Shown here in pieces: positions 8,422 through 17,354 of a stretch of 40,791 nt of DNA (position 1 is its first letter; each line of letters starts with the position of its first letter). The stretch is from an uncultured Dorea sp. (lineage in GTDB: Bacteria > Bacillota > Clostridia > Lachnospirales > Lachnospiraceae): NCBI GenBank assembly GCA_900550865.1, contig URTM01000025.1:1-40791 (forward strand), read 5' to 3'. Below the pieces are notes generated by a model. It was not told where the DNA came from, did no database searches, and saw only the letters and a list, made by a program, of their open reading frames with translations. A program made the position numbers and the translations under genes.

Positions 8422-9417
8422 AAAGCTTTCTACTGCGTTATTTGCAAGATCTTCCGGTACTGTGATTCCAAGATTCTCTGCCACTTTGTTATTTACATAG
8501 AAGCCTGGCTCTGTGATCGTTTCAAAGTTCTGCTCAGAAGCTTTTGCTTCGCCTTTTAATACTTTTGCTGCCATCTTACCAGTCTGTTTTCCAAGTGCGA
8601 TATAATCGATTCCTTCTGCTGCAAGGCATCCGATCTTTACCTGTTCGATCTCGCTTCCGAATACCGGAATCTTCTTTTCATTTGCCTTATCCAGAATCGT
8701 TGGAAGCGATGCTACAACAGTGTTATCTGTCAGGTTTGTAATGCAGTCTACTTTGCTCAACAGATCATCTGCTGCCAGAGATACATCTGCAGTTGTTGTG
8801 ATTCCTTTTTCTACCAGTTCGAAATCATATTTCTTAACCAGGCTCTTGTATTCTTCAATTGCTGATACAGAGTTTGCCTCACTTGTGGTGTACATGATAC
8901 CGATCTTCTTAGCATCCGGAAGCATCTCACGGATCATCTTAAGCTGTTCTTCAACCGGAAGTTTGTCAGATGTTCCTGTTACTTCTCCTACCGGTTTTCC
9001 ATCTTTGTCTGCCAGTTCTGCTGCCACAGGATCTGTAACTGCAGTGTAAATAACCGGGATATCTGCTTTCATTGCTGCATTGTATGTACTCTGTGCACTT
9101 GGTGTTGCGATCGCACATACCAGATCTACTTTATCAGATACCAGACTGTCGGAAATCTGTTTTGCAGTTCCCATGTCTGCTGCCGCATTTTTATATTTTA
9201 CGGTCAGGTTGTCGCCTTCTTTGATTCCTTCAGCTTCCAGTCCTTTTAAGAAACCTTCCCGGCAGTTATCGAGAGAACCATGCTCTGCAAACTGCTCAAT
9301 TCCAATCGTATAAGATTCTTTCTTGTCACTTCCGGAATCGGATGAGCTGCCACATCCTGCTGCCATTGCTGTTACCATTGCTGCTGTTAATAATACTGTT
9401 ACCATTTTCTTTTTCAT
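8407..9417 (-). CDS. trpX: ABC transporter substrate-binding lipoprotein, TrpX-like
   Basis: A periplasmic-binding-type protein of 336 residues from the ATG at 9417, chosen for AAAAAGGAG 9 bases upstream. The N-terminus MKKKMVTVLLTAAMVTAM then AAGCGSSSD is a lipoprotein signal with the lipobox cysteine, so the mature protein is membrane anchored outside the cell. The body (YTIGIEQFAEHGSLD, CAIATPSAQSTYNAA, KKIGIMYTTSEANS) is the COG2984 family. It is first in the operon, directly behind the Trp T-box. The final residues GDGN and the stop come from an inserted palindromic repeat, so the original C-terminus may have been slightly different. Confidence 0.88.
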   Translation of the reverse strand: MKKKMVTVLLTAAMVTAMAAGCGSSSDSGSDKKESYTIGIEQFAEHGSLDNCREGFLKGLEAEGIKEGDNLTVKYKNAAADMGTAKQISDSLVSDKVDLVCAIATPSAQSTYNAAMKADIPVIYTAVTDPVAAELADKDGKPVGEVTGTSDKLPVEEQLKMIREMLPDAKKIGIMYTTSEANSVSAIEEYKSLVKKYDFELVEKGITTTADVSLAADDLLSKVDCITNLTDNTVVASLPTILDKANEKKIPVFGSEIEQVKIGCLAAEGIDYIALGKQTGKMAAKVLKGEAKASEQNFETITEPGFYVNNKVAENLGITVPEDLANNAVESFGDGN

Positions 9418-9548
9418 AATTTTTTTCTCCTTTTTCTGCATGAAATATTTTGTTGTCTACAGATTGCAATTGCCAGCTCCCTGTAGTTGTTAGGAGAGAA
9501 AATCTTTCACCGATAACGTCTGTCATACCTTTCTGATAAAAAAGAAAA

Positions 9549-9843
9549 CCGTCTCAAACCTTAAGGTTTGAGACGGTAATAATATCTATTATTATCGCGG
9601 TACCACTCAACTTGACGAATCGTCCACTTTCTCATGTACTAACATACACTCCTGATTGATAACGGGTTCGGTTCCCGACAAGCCATACTTTCTTGAATTA
9701 CTGTTAATCATAAATCCTCGATTTCAGACTGCCCTCAAAAGTCCATTCACTTATCAACTTCATACAGCAATCACACCACCTGCTGCTCTCTGAAATGTCA
9801 TCGTATAAGCTACTCCTCTTTTTCAACGGTTTTGCTTTGTTAT
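9549..9843 (-). promoter_or_regulatory. T-box leader with UGG (Trp) specifier
   Basis: The minus strand contains the T-box core GAGTGGTACCGCG (9596-9608 region), Stem I with the AGTA loop-E segment, an AGAGAG motif and a GGTGGTGTGA apical segment. The specifier TGG (9743-9745) sits in the context GAA-UGG-A just above the basal helix. The leader ends in a perfect terminator palindrome CCGTCTCAAACC/GGTTTGAGACGG (9549-9576) followed by TTTTCTTTTTTT. Uncharged tRNA-Trp should therefore turn on the downstream transporter. Confidence 0.9.
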
Positions 9844-9849
9844 GGTTAT

Positions 9850-9878
9850 ACTTTACTGTATCAAAGTTGATTTGTCAA
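9850..9878 (-). promoter_or_regulatory. Promoter of the Trp T-box/trpXYZ operon
   Basis: Minus strand TTGACA (9873-9878), 17-base spacer, TAAAGT (9850-9855), immediately upstream of the T-box Stem I. Confidence 0.6.
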
Positions 9879-9957
9879 GAAGTTTTTTCAACTTTTTCAT
9901 ATTCTATTTCATAACCGCCAGAAGCAGACAAGACACTTTTGCATTTATTTTCTCCTT

Positions 9958-11340
9958 CTACTGCTTTATTACCGGCACCGGTGTGTCGTCTTTTGCATCC
10001 AGATTATAAATATATTTCTTCGTATCTTTCGCCATCTGTCCCGACAATGCCAGCACTGCAATTAAGTTCGGAATTGCCATCAGTGCATTCAATGTATCTG
10101 CCATCAGCCATACGGTATCCAGTGTTACGATTGGTGCGATCGCTGCCACAACAATATAAAGGACACGATATCCGGTAAGTATCCTTTTGCCGCCCAGGTA
10201 CTCCACACACCGTTCCCCGTAATATGCCCATCCAAGCACCGTTGAATAAGCAAAACAGATGATCCCCAGCGTCAGGATGATCGGTCCCAGAACCGGGATC
10301 TGCCCGAATGCCAGTGATGTAAGCTGTCCTCCGTTATCTACAGAATCTGCATTGATGTGCGGATTTTTCATGATCGTTGAGACCAGTACCAGTCCGGTCA
10401 TCAGGCATACAACGACCGTATCCCAGAATGTTCCGGTGGATGATACAAGCGCCTGCCGCACCGGATTTCTCGTCTGCGCCGCTGCAGCTGCGATCGGTGC
10501 AGAACCAAGACCCGATTCATTCGAGAACAATCCTCTTGCAACTCCGAACCGGATCGCCATACGGATTCCCGATCCGATCAGTCCGCCCGCTGCGGCTCCC
10601 GGTGTAAATGCAAGTTTACAGATCACCCGGACCGCAGGAATGATGTAGTCGTAATTCATACATAAGATGATCACACATCCAATCACATAGAATGCTGCCA
10701 TAAAAGGCACCAGCTTTTCACAGACCCTGGCAATAGATTTAATTCCTCCAAAGATTACGATTGCCGTCAGTACAGCGATCACGACTCCGACAATAACCGG
10801 AGGAATTCCAAAGTTCGTATGACAGATTTCAGCAATGGAATTGACCTGCGTCGCGCATCCGATACCAAAAGAAGCAAATCCTGCAAAAAATGCAAATAAC
10901 ACACCGAGCCATTTCATATGTAATCCACGTTCCAGCGCATACATGGCACCACCCTGCATACGTCCGTCTTCTGTTTTCACTCTGTATTTGACTGCAATAT
11001 AGGATTCCGCATACTTGGTCGCAATACCAAATACACCGGTCAGCCAGCACCACAAAACCGCTCCCGGACCGCCGAGTGCGATCGCAGTACCGACTCCTAC
11101 AATGTTACCTGTACCGATTGTTGCCGCAAGTGCTGTCGTCAGTGCACCGAACTGCGATACTTCTCCTTCTGCATCCGGATCTTTCTCCACAGACAGTCTG
11201 ATGCCTTTTGTAATGGTAAAACGCTGGATGAATCCGGTCCTGGCCGTCATGTAGATATGTGTTCCGAGTAATAAGATAATCATCGGCCAGCCCCAGACCA
11301 CTCCATTTACGGTTGTGATTACTGCATTCAATAGCTTCAT
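9958..11340 (-). CDS. Sodium:alanine symporter (AGCS family)
   Basis: A 460-residue amino-acid carrier with about ten to eleven helices that takes up alanine or glycine with sodium. Family signatures are GVVWGWPMIILLLGTHIYMT at the N-terminus, ATIGTGNIVGVGTAIALGGP, KYAESYIAVKYR and GRGLFSNESGLGSAPIAAAA-like sequence (here ARGLFSNESGLGSAP). Length is normal. A terminator serving metA lies just before its start, so it has its own transcription unit. The substrate (alanine versus glycine or another small amino acid) cannot be separated by sequence. Confidence 0.94.
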   Translation of the reverse strand: MKLLNAVITTVNGVVWGWPMIILLLGTHIYMTARTGFIQRFTITKGIRLSVEKDPDAEGEVSQFGALTTALAATIGTGNIVGVGTAIALGGPGAVLWCWLTGVFGIATKYAESYIAVKYRVKTEDGRMQGGAMYALERGLHMKWLGVLFAFFAGFASFGIGCATQVNSIAEICHTNFGIPPVIVGVVIAVLTAIVIFGGIKSIARVCEKLVPFMAAFYVIGCVIILCMNYDYIIPAVRVICKLAFTPGAAAGGLIGSGIRMAIRFGVARGLFSNESGLGSAPIAAAAAQTRNPVRQALVSSTGTFWDTVVVCLMTGLVLVSTIMKNPHINADSVDNGGQLTSLAFGQIPVLGPIILTLGIICFAYSTVLGWAYYGERCVEYLGGKRILTGYRVLYIVVAAIAPIVTLDTVWLMADTLNALMAIPNLIAVLALSGQMAKDTKKYIYNLDAKDDTPVPVIKQ

Positions 11341-11371
11341 GTCTTTTTCCTCCTCTTATTCCATATTACGC

Positions 11372-11411
11372 AAAAAGACTCCTCGGATATTCCATCCTCG
11401 GAGTCTTTTTT
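11372..11411 (-). terminator. Terminator downstream of metA
   Basis: Stem AAAAAGACTCC (11372-11382) pairs with GGAGTCTTTTT (11400-11410), with extra inner pairing GAT/ATC and T-runs on both sides. It lies between metA and the symporter gene. Confidence 0.85.
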
Positions 11412-11464
11412 CGCAATATTATTTTTGTTATTATAGCACGCTGTGCAGGGAACTACAAGCCATA

Positions 11465-11497
11465 AGGGCTAGAGAAAAAGCCTCTTTTCCCGTCCCC
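11465..11497. repeat. Partial copy of the 8323-8421 palindromic element
   Basis: The segment AGAGAAAAAGCC followed by TTCCCGTCCCC matches the right arm at 8389-8421 apart from a few bases. It lies directly after the metA stop codon. Only one arm is present. Confidence 0.6.
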
Positions 11498-11503
11498 ACC
11501 GGC

Positions 11504-12436
11504 TTATTTCCAAGTGAAATCCGGTGTTCCCTCAAGGTCATACGGAGTCGCCTGATATACGTAATAATTCAGCCAGTTCGTATACAGATTATTCGCTGTC
11601 GCTCTCCATGTAAGCAGCGGTCCATTTTCCAGATTATCATCACGGTAGTAGTTCTTAGGAAGTTCGATCGGAAGTCCCTTGCTCTTATCGCGCTTGTACT
11701 CTCCATCCAGTGTTACACGGTCATATTCCGGATGTCCCATCACGAAGATCTGACGACCGTTCTGCGCCATGGCAAGGAACAGACCTACTTCATCAGATTC
11801 CGCCAGAACTGTGATTCTCTTGTCTGCATGTACTTTATCCAGCGGGGTCTCTGTATGACGGGAATGTGGTGCAAGGAACACGTCATCAAATCCACGCACC
11901 AACGGGATCTTGCGGTTCAGCACCTTGTGCCAGAACAGTCCGAACGCTTTCTTGTCAAGCTGGACTTTATCAATTCCGTAATGATAATACATGCCTGCCT
12001 GTGCTCCCCAGCAAAGATGCAATGTGGATACTACATTCGTCTTGGTCCAGTCCATAATACGGGTTAATTCATCCCAGTAATCCACTTCTTCAAACGGCAT
12101 CTGCTCTACCGGTGCTCCGGTAATAATAAATCCATCAAACTTTTTATCCTTGATCTCATCGAATTTCTGATAGAATTTGTTCAGGTGACTCATCGAAGTG
12201 TTCTTCGACTGATGTGATGCAACTGCAACAAATGTCACATCTACCTGAAGCGGTGTATTAGACAATGAACGTAATATCTGCAGCTCTGTCTCCTCTTTTA
12301 ATGGCATCAGGTTCAAAAGTCCGATCTTGATCGGACGGATATCTTGATGCATTGCACGGTGTTCATCCATCACAAATATATTTTCACTCTCTAAGATCTC
12401 CTTGACCGGGAGATCATTCTGCACTCTGATCGGCAT
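11504..12436 (-). CDS. metA: Homoserine O-acetyltransferase (MetA)
   Basis: MetA activates homoserine for methionine synthesis. The 310-residue protein has the catalytic nucleophile Cys142 in TLHLCWGAQAG, a C-terminal-half HSRHTE motif and conserved PIKIGLLNLMPLKEETE. Residue 111 is Glu (in ITGAPVEQMPFEE). In characterised MetA enzymes Glu111 selects acetyl-CoA whereas Gly111 selects succinyl-CoA, so the acetyl form is predicted despite the common name homoserine succinyltransferase. The gene lies 3 bases after the AI-2E transporter gene and probably shares its transcript. No methionine riboswitch was seen upstream. Confidence 0.94.
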   Translation of the reverse strand: MPIRVQNDLPVKEILESENIFVMDEHRAMHQDIRPIKIGLLNLMPLKEETELQILRSLSNTPLQVDVTFVAVASHQSKNTSMSHLNKFYQKFDEIKDKKFDGFIITGAPVEQMPFEEVDYWDELTRIMDWTKTNVVSTLHLCWGAQAGMYYHYGIDKVQLDKKAFGLFWHKVLNRKIPLVRGFDDVFLAPHSRHTETPLDKVHADKRITVLAESDEVGLFLAMAQNGRQIFVMGHPEYDRVTLDGEYKRDKSKGLPIELPKNYYRDDNLENGPLLTWRATANNLYTNWLNYYVYQATPYDLEGTPDFTWK

Positions 12437-12439
12437 AAT

Positions 12440-13786
12440 TTATTCCTCTTTTTCATTTTTATTTTCTTCTGTCTTCTGTTCTTCTTTTTCGGTCATATGA
12501 TCTTTTTTCTGAAAATATGTCCCATCATTATCTACATAACTATCTCCGTTATAGCATTCTGACTCTGTCGGCAATTTCTTTTTCTCCAACTGATTATCCA
12601 GAAAAAGTTTTACTATATAATAAATGACTGCAAACGCCGGCACTCCGAATAACATTCCGAGAATTCCAAACAATCCTCCTCCGAGAAGGATCGATACAAT
12701 TACCCAGAAAGCAGACAGTCCGGTAGAATTTCCAAGAATCTTTGGCCCCAGTATATTTCCGTCAAACTGTTGCAGCAACAGGATGAAAATCAGGAAATAG
12801 CATCCCTTCATCGGATCTGCAAGTGCGATCAGAATCGCACTCGGAATTGCTCCGATATATGGTCCGAAGAACGGAATTACATTCGTCACACCCACAATCA
12901 CGCTGACAAGCATTGCATACGGCATATTCAAAATTGACGTACCAATAAAGCACAGGATCCCGATAATGACAGAATCAATGATCTTACCAATGATAAATCC
13001 CCCGAATATCTCATTTGTCTTTACTGCAATATGGATCAACAGGTTGGCTCTTTCTGTCGGAAAGATCGCATATGTTGCTTTCTTACTCTGATTAATAAAC
13101 GTCTCTTTGCCGAACAAAATATATACAGATACGATCACTCCGATTACCGCATGGAACAATTCCATAACCAATGTATATAATCCAACCGTCAGATGTGTCA
13201 TCAGCTCATTTACTTTATTCAGAAGATCCGTACGCATCCAGTTCTGAAGGCTTGTAGATGCCTCGTTCATCGCATTCTTCAGCATTGTCGTCATCGCCGA
13301 ATCATCCAGTTGTATATGATTCACCTGCTTCACCAGCTGGTTGATCTGAGCCGGAAGCGTAAAGATCAGATTCCGGATACTTGAAATCAGTTCCGGGATC
13401 AGCATATTGATAAGCGTTGTCACAACGGTGATCAGTACGACCAATGCCAGAATCACTCCTGCACATCTGGATACCGTCTTCGCTTTTTCCTTCTTCTTCA
13501 TATGCTTTTCCAGAACCGGCACCAGATATGCATCTACCGTTCTCACGATCGGATTCAACAGATATGCAATTCCGCATCCATACAGCACCGGCTTTAAGAT
13601 AGACAGGATCTTTGACACGGTATCCGAGATCGCAGTCACACGAAGCATCGCAAAATAGACCAGAATGCAGGCAACGATCACCAGGAAATATGTCATTCCA
13701 CGGTTAAACTGCTGTCTTAATTTGGACGGGCCTTTTCTGCCAAACCTGGGACGGTCTTTATAATATGTATTTTCTTCTTTGTTCAT
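12440..13786 (-). CDS. AI-2E/PerM family membrane protein
   Basis: A 448-residue polytopic protein of the AI-2E transporter (PerM) family. It has an N-terminal pair of helices, a long middle region and a cluster of five C-terminal helices including IGILCFIGTSILNMPYAML, VTNVIPFFGPYIGAIPSA and QQFDGNILGPKILGNSTGLS, which are family hallmarks. The C-terminus is very charged (EEQKTEENKNEKEE). Members have been linked to autoinducer export, sodium/proton exchange or lipid transport, so the substrate is open. The gene is followed 3 bases later by metA, suggesting co-transcription. Confidence 0.88.
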   Translation of the reverse strand: MNKEENTYYKDRPRFGRKGPSKLRQQFNRGMTYFLVIVACILVYFAMLRVTAISDTVSKILSILKPVLYGCGIAYLLNPIVRTVDAYLVPVLEKHMKKKEKAKTVSRCAGVILALVVLITVVTTLINMLIPELISSIRNLIFTLPAQINQLVKQVNHIQLDDSAMTTMLKNAMNEASTSLQNWMRTDLLNKVNELMTHLTVGLYTLVMELFHAVIGVIVSVYILFGKETFINQSKKATYAIFPTERANLLIHIAVKTNEIFGGFIIGKIIDSVIIGILCFIGTSILNMPYAMLVSVIVGVTNVIPFFGPYIGAIPSAILIALADPMKGCYFLIFILLLQQFDGNILGPKILGNSTGLSAFWVIVSILLGGGLFGILGMLFGVPAFAVIYYIVKLFLDNQLEKKKLPTESECYNGDSYVDNDGTYFQKKDHMTEKEEQKTEENKNEKEE

Positions 13787-13866
13787 AAACTCCTCTTCTT
13801 TCCTGCCTGTTTCGGCATATAAAATTATTATACCCTTACCATAAATTTACGTCAACCAACAAAAAA

Positions 13867-13919
13867 AGATCAGAGCAGGAGTTTCTATAAAACTTCTATA
13901 AAAACTCCTGCTCTGATCT
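13867..13919 (-). terminator. Terminator after the DUF1540 gene
   Basis: An 18-pair perfect stem, AGATCAGAGCAGGAGTTT (13867-13884) with its complement at 13902-13919, followed on the minus strand by seven T residues. Confidence 0.92.
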
Positions 13920-13935
13920 CTTTCATCTGTTTATC

Positions 13936-14274
13936 TTATGCACATCCACACTTAAATGTCGCGCATTCCGTCTCACCGCAATGGCAGGCATTGCCGCCCT
14001 CTACACTGATCTTTCCGGCATGGCACTGACATTCTTTATTATACATGCAATCTGTTGCCTTGCAGTCTACGCTGCTCTTTGCCGAAGCCTCTTTGCCTTC
14101 CATATCCGAGTATGCATCCGCATAGGCGCTTCCGCCTTTTCTCTCTTCAAAGCTGTCACAGCTTGTCTCAGCAGCTTTCTTTGCAGAATTTCCTCCTACC
14201 ACAATACTGTCAAGATTACAGTAATAATTCTGATTGTGCGTACAAGTCTGTACGGTACATCGTAAATCTGGCAT
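13936..14274 (-). CDS. DUF1540 protein with two cysteine modules
   Basis: A 112-residue protein from the ATG at 14274, set by GGAGG 7 bases upstream. It contains two copies of the DUF1540 cysteine pattern: LRCTVQTCTHNQNYYC near the N-terminus and VDCKATDCMYNKECQC in the C-terminal half, each followed by a later CDSF- or CATF-type element. The spacing suggests metal binding. DUF1540 proteins occur widely in spore-forming Firmicutes, but their biochemical role is not established. The linker between modules is rich in Ser, Ala and acidic residues. It is a single-gene unit with a strong terminator. Confidence 0.88.
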   Translation of the reverse strand: MPDLRCTVQTCTHNQNYYCNLDSIVVGGNSAKKAAETSCDSFEERKGGSAYADAYSDMEGKEASAKSSVDCKATDCMYNKECQCHAGKISVEGGNACHCGETECATFKCGCA

Positions 14275-14347
14275 AATATATCCTCCTTTCAAATACAAGA
14301 TATATTATGCCAGTTCTTTTTATTTCTTATACATTTGCAAAAATAAA

Positions 14348-16276
14348 TTAGTTATCTTCTTTTACAACTTCTCGTCTTTCTCTTGTTGCGATTTCTTCTG
14401 CAACAGATGCTACAAACGCATCCAGACTCTTCTGACCTTCATCTCCTGCAAATCTGCTTCTTACGGATACCAGATTTTCTTCTTCTTCTTTTGCTCCTAC
14501 TACAAGCATGTATGGAATCTTCTGCATCTGAGCCTCACGGATCTTATAACCGATCTTTTCCGCACGTGTATCAATCTCTGCACGGATACCTGCCGCATTT
14601 AATGTCTCCAGTACTTTCTGTCCGTATTCCAGATGTTTATCCGAGATTGGAAGCACCTTAACCTGTACCGGTGCGAGCCATGTAGGGAATGCTCCCGCAA
14701 AATGTTCGATCAGGATTCCGATGAATCTCTCGATGGATCCAAATGCTACACGGTGGATCATGATCGGACGGTGTTTCTCTCCGTCTGCACCTGTATATTC
14801 CAGTTCAAATCTCTGTGGCAGCTGCATATCAAGCTGAATTGTTCCGCACTGCCATGTTCTTCCGATAGAGTCTGTCAGATGGAAATCAATCTTTGGTCCG
14901 TAGAATGCTCCGTCTCCTTCATTTACTACATAGTCAAGACCAAGATCATTCAGTGCGCCGCGAAGACCTTCTGTTGCAAGTTCCCAATCTTCGTCACTTC
15001 CCATACTGTCTTCCGGACGTGTAGAAAGTTCTACATGATACTTGAATCCGAACAGCTGATATACTTCATCGATCAGTGCTACAACACCTTTGATCTCATC
15101 ACGGATCTGCTCCGGCATCATAAAGATATGTGCATCATCCTGTGTAAAGCAGCGCACACGCATCAGACCATGTAACTGTCCTGATTTTTCATGACGATGA
15201 ACCAGTCCAAGTTCTCCGACACGAAGCGGGAGATCTTTATATGAACGTGGCTCAGCTTTATATACGAGCATTCCACCCGGACAGTTCATTGGCTTGATCG
15301 CAAAGTCCTCTCCGTCAATCTGTGTTGTATACATATTTTCTTTATAGTGATCCCAGTGACCGGATGTCTCCCATAGGTGTCTGCTTAAGATTACCGGCGT
15401 AGATACTTCTACATAACCTGCTTTTTTGTGAAGTTCTCTCCAGTAATCAAGCAATGTATTCTTAAGCACCATTCCCTTTGGAAGGAAGAACGGGAATCCC
15501 GGACCTTCTTCGCACATCATGAAAAGTCCAAGTTCTTTGCCGAGTTTTCTGTGGTCACGTTTTTTTGCTTCTTCAAGCATTGTCAGATATTCATCTAACT
15601 GTGCTTTCTTAGGATAAGAGATACCGTAGATTCTTGTAAGCATCTTGTTCTTCTCACTGCCTCTCCAGTAAGCACCTGCAAGGCTTGTAAGCTTGAATGC
15701 TTTTACCGGCTTTGTTGTCATCAGGTGTGGTCCGGCACATAAATCAACGAATTCTCCCTGCTGATAGAAGCTGATCTCTTCTCCTTCCGGAAGATCTTCG
15801 ATCAATTCAACTTTGTATGGTTCGTCTTTTTCTTTGAAATATGCGATTGCATCTTCTCTTGTCTTTGTAAATCTTTCGATTGGAAGGGCTTCTTTGACGA
15901 TCTTCTTCATCTCTTTTTCAATCTTTTCAAGATCTTCTGCTGCGAATGGTGTCTCGCGGTCTACATCATAGTAGAATCCATTCTCGATCGACGGTCCGAT
16001 CGCAAGCTTTGTATCCGGATACAGACGTTTGATTGCCTGTGCCATAATATGGGAAGTGGTATGCCAGAAAGCACCCTTTCCTTCTTCGTTATCAAATGTA
16101 AGTATCTCCAGTTCACAATCTTCATCTACAACATGTCTGAGATCTACTACTTCACCATTTACTCTTGCGGAAGTTGCCACCCTTGCCAGACCTTCGCTGA
16201 TATCTTTTGTAATATCCAGCACTGACATACTTCCTTCATACTCTTTGAAAGATCCATCTTTTAATGTGATTTTCAT
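14348..16276 (-). CDS. thrS: Threonine--tRNA ligase
   Basis: ThrRS, 642 residues from the ATG at 16276, which lies 10 bases after AGAGGA. Domains in order are the TGS domain (MKITLKDGSFKEYEGSM), the editing domain with HTTSHIMAQAIKRLYP and a later HLMTTKPVKAF segment, the class II catalytic core (motif 2 region LVHRHEKSGQLHGLMRVR, then FTQDDAHIF) and the anticodon-binding domain (WLAPVQVKVLPISD). It charges tRNA-Thr and edits Ser-tRNA-Thr. Expression is controlled by the Thr T-box at 16323-16580. Length is normal. Confidence 0.98.
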   Translation of the reverse strand: MKITLKDGSFKEYEGSMSVLDITKDISEGLARVATSARVNGEVVDLRHVVDEDCELEILTFDNEEGKGAFWHTTSHIMAQAIKRLYPDTKLAIGPSIENGFYYDVDRETPFAAEDLEKIEKEMKKIVKEALPIERFTKTREDAIAYFKEKDEPYKVELIEDLPEGEEISFYQQGEFVDLCAGPHLMTTKPVKAFKLTSLAGAYWRGSEKNKMLTRIYGISYPKKAQLDEYLTMLEEAKKRDHRKLGKELGLFMMCEEGPGFPFFLPKGMVLKNTLLDYWRELHKKAGYVEVSTPVILSRHLWETSGHWDHYKENMYTTQIDGEDFAIKPMNCPGGMLVYKAEPRSYKDLPLRVGELGLVHRHEKSGQLHGLMRVRCFTQDDAHIFMMPEQIRDEIKGVVALIDEVYQLFGFKYHVELSTRPEDSMGSDEDWELATEGLRGALNDLGLDYVVNEGDGAFYGPKIDFHLTDSIGRTWQCGTIQLDMQLPQRFELEYTGADGEKHRPIMIHRVAFGSIERFIGILIEHFAGAFPTWLAPVQVKVLPISDKHLEYGQKVLETLNAAGIRAEIDTRAEKIGYKIREAQMQKIPYMLVVGAKEEEENLVSVRSRFAGDEGQKSLDAFVASVAEEIATRERREVVKEDN

Positions 16277-16322
16277 AATTATCATGTCCTCTCTTTTTGT
16301 TTTTTACATAGTGATAAAAAAA

Positions 16323-16580
16323 GTCCCTTACAGGCAATTGCTGTAAGGGACGAATTATCTCGCGGTTCCACCCTGTTTGAACTGACACTTCAAGCTCTCT
16401 ATCTCCAAGACTTCTTATGTCAGAACCTCTTAATTATGATGATAACGGAATCACCGGACTGTTTTTCAGCCACTCAGAGGTAGTTTTCAGAAGGTTCCAA
16501 AATAAGAAGCTTTCAGCCTGCGGCTTCTCTCTCTGGTATTTCTTTCCCAGCTTACTCTTCTCTTCAACGTGTTTTCATAC
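16323..16580 (-). promoter_or_regulatory. T-box leader of thrS with ACC (Thr) specifier
   Basis: The minus strand has the T-box core AGGGTGGAACCGCG (16361-16374). The terminator is GTCCCTTACAG/CTGTAAGGGAC (16323-16351) followed by a long T-run. Stem I carries an AGTA segment and AGAGAGAG. An ACC at 16479-16481, in the context CUACCUCU just above the basal helix, is the likely specifier; a second ACC nearby makes the exact choice less certain. The terminator and antiterminator control thrS by tRNA-Thr charging. Confidence 0.9.
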
Positions 16581-16586
16581 GCTCTC

Positions 16587-16614
16587 ATTATAACACGCGG
16601 TTATACTTTGTCAA
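16587..16614 (-). promoter_or_regulatory. thrS promoter
   Basis: Minus strand TTGACA (16609-16614), 16-base spacer, perfect TATAAT (16587-16592). The -35 box overlaps the stop codon of the upstream ydcF-like gene. Confidence 0.8.
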
Positions 16615-17354
16615 TATTTTTTCAGCCACAGTTTCCAGACTGCAAAACATTCCCGCACAAAATAATTCGGAAATAATAACGGATGGCAGCTTGCCGCTAT
16701 CGGAAATGGATTCTTAAATCCTGCATATTTTGCATATCTGCATCCGCGATATACATGAAAATTATTTGAGACAATCCCGACCGGTGTATCTACATCTTCT
16801 ATAAGTTTTCTGGAAAATTTCAGATTCTCCAGTGTATTTACCGACGCATCTTCCTGCACGATACGCCCACGGTCAATCCCGGCATTCTCCAGATACTGTG
16901 CCATCGCATATGCTTCTGTGACTTCTTCACCTTTCCCCTGTCCGCCGGAGACGATCACATGCACATCCGGATGTTCTGTCAGATAAGCTAATGCACAATC
17001 CAGTCTTCGTTTTAATGAATCCGTAATTTTTCTTCCTCTCACCTGTGCTCCCAGTACAATGATCCATCTTTTACCGGTTCCTGCCTCTCCTTTTTCCAAA
17101 GGTTTTCCGCACATTCCCGTTATAATCTTCATCTCTGCAAGCAAAAGAAGGCACACTGTGATACCGGTCAGTAATTCTACTATCCACGGCATTCCGTATA
17201 ACCGGAGCAGAATACTTCCTGCAATTCCGATACTTCCGCATACCAGCCAGAATCTGGAAAAAGTTGAGTCCCATTTTTTCAGTGCGATACAGATCGCACT
17301 GTAATAAATGAGACTCAGAATACCTGCTGCCAGGAAAATTATCTGCCACAGCAT
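16611..17354 (-). CDS. YdcF/SanA-like DUF218 membrane protein
   Basis: A 247-residue protein with three N-terminal hydrophobic helices and a C-terminal DUF218 domain. The domain starts at WIIVLGAQVRGRKITDSL, continues with IVSGGQGKGEEVTEAYAM and EDASVNTLENLKFS, and ends with IVSNNFHVYRG. These are the YdcF/SanA/ElyC signatures. Such proteins are associated with envelope integrity and cell-wall lipid carrier metabolism, but the reaction is not defined. The gene overlaps the SEC-C gene upstream by 16 bases, so the two are co-translated. Confidence 0.86.
   Translation of the reverse strand: MLWQIIFLAAGILSLIYYSAICIALKKWDSTFSRFWLVCGSIGIAGSILLRLYGMPWIVELLTGITVCLLLLAEMKIITGMCGKPLEKGEAGTGKRWIIVLGAQVRGRKITDSLKRRLDCALAYLTEHPDVHVIVSGGQGKGEEVTEAYAMAQYLENAGIDRGRIVQEDASVNTLENLKFSRKLIEDVDTPVGIVSNNFHVYRGCRYAKYAGFKNPFPIAASCHPLLFPNYFVRECFAVWKLWLKKY

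Noticed and set aside
9326..9526. 66-codon minus frame between the T-box and trpX with a Trp codon
   Set aside because: It overlaps the trpX start in another frame. The T-box terminator already explains regulation, and a leader peptide is not needed.
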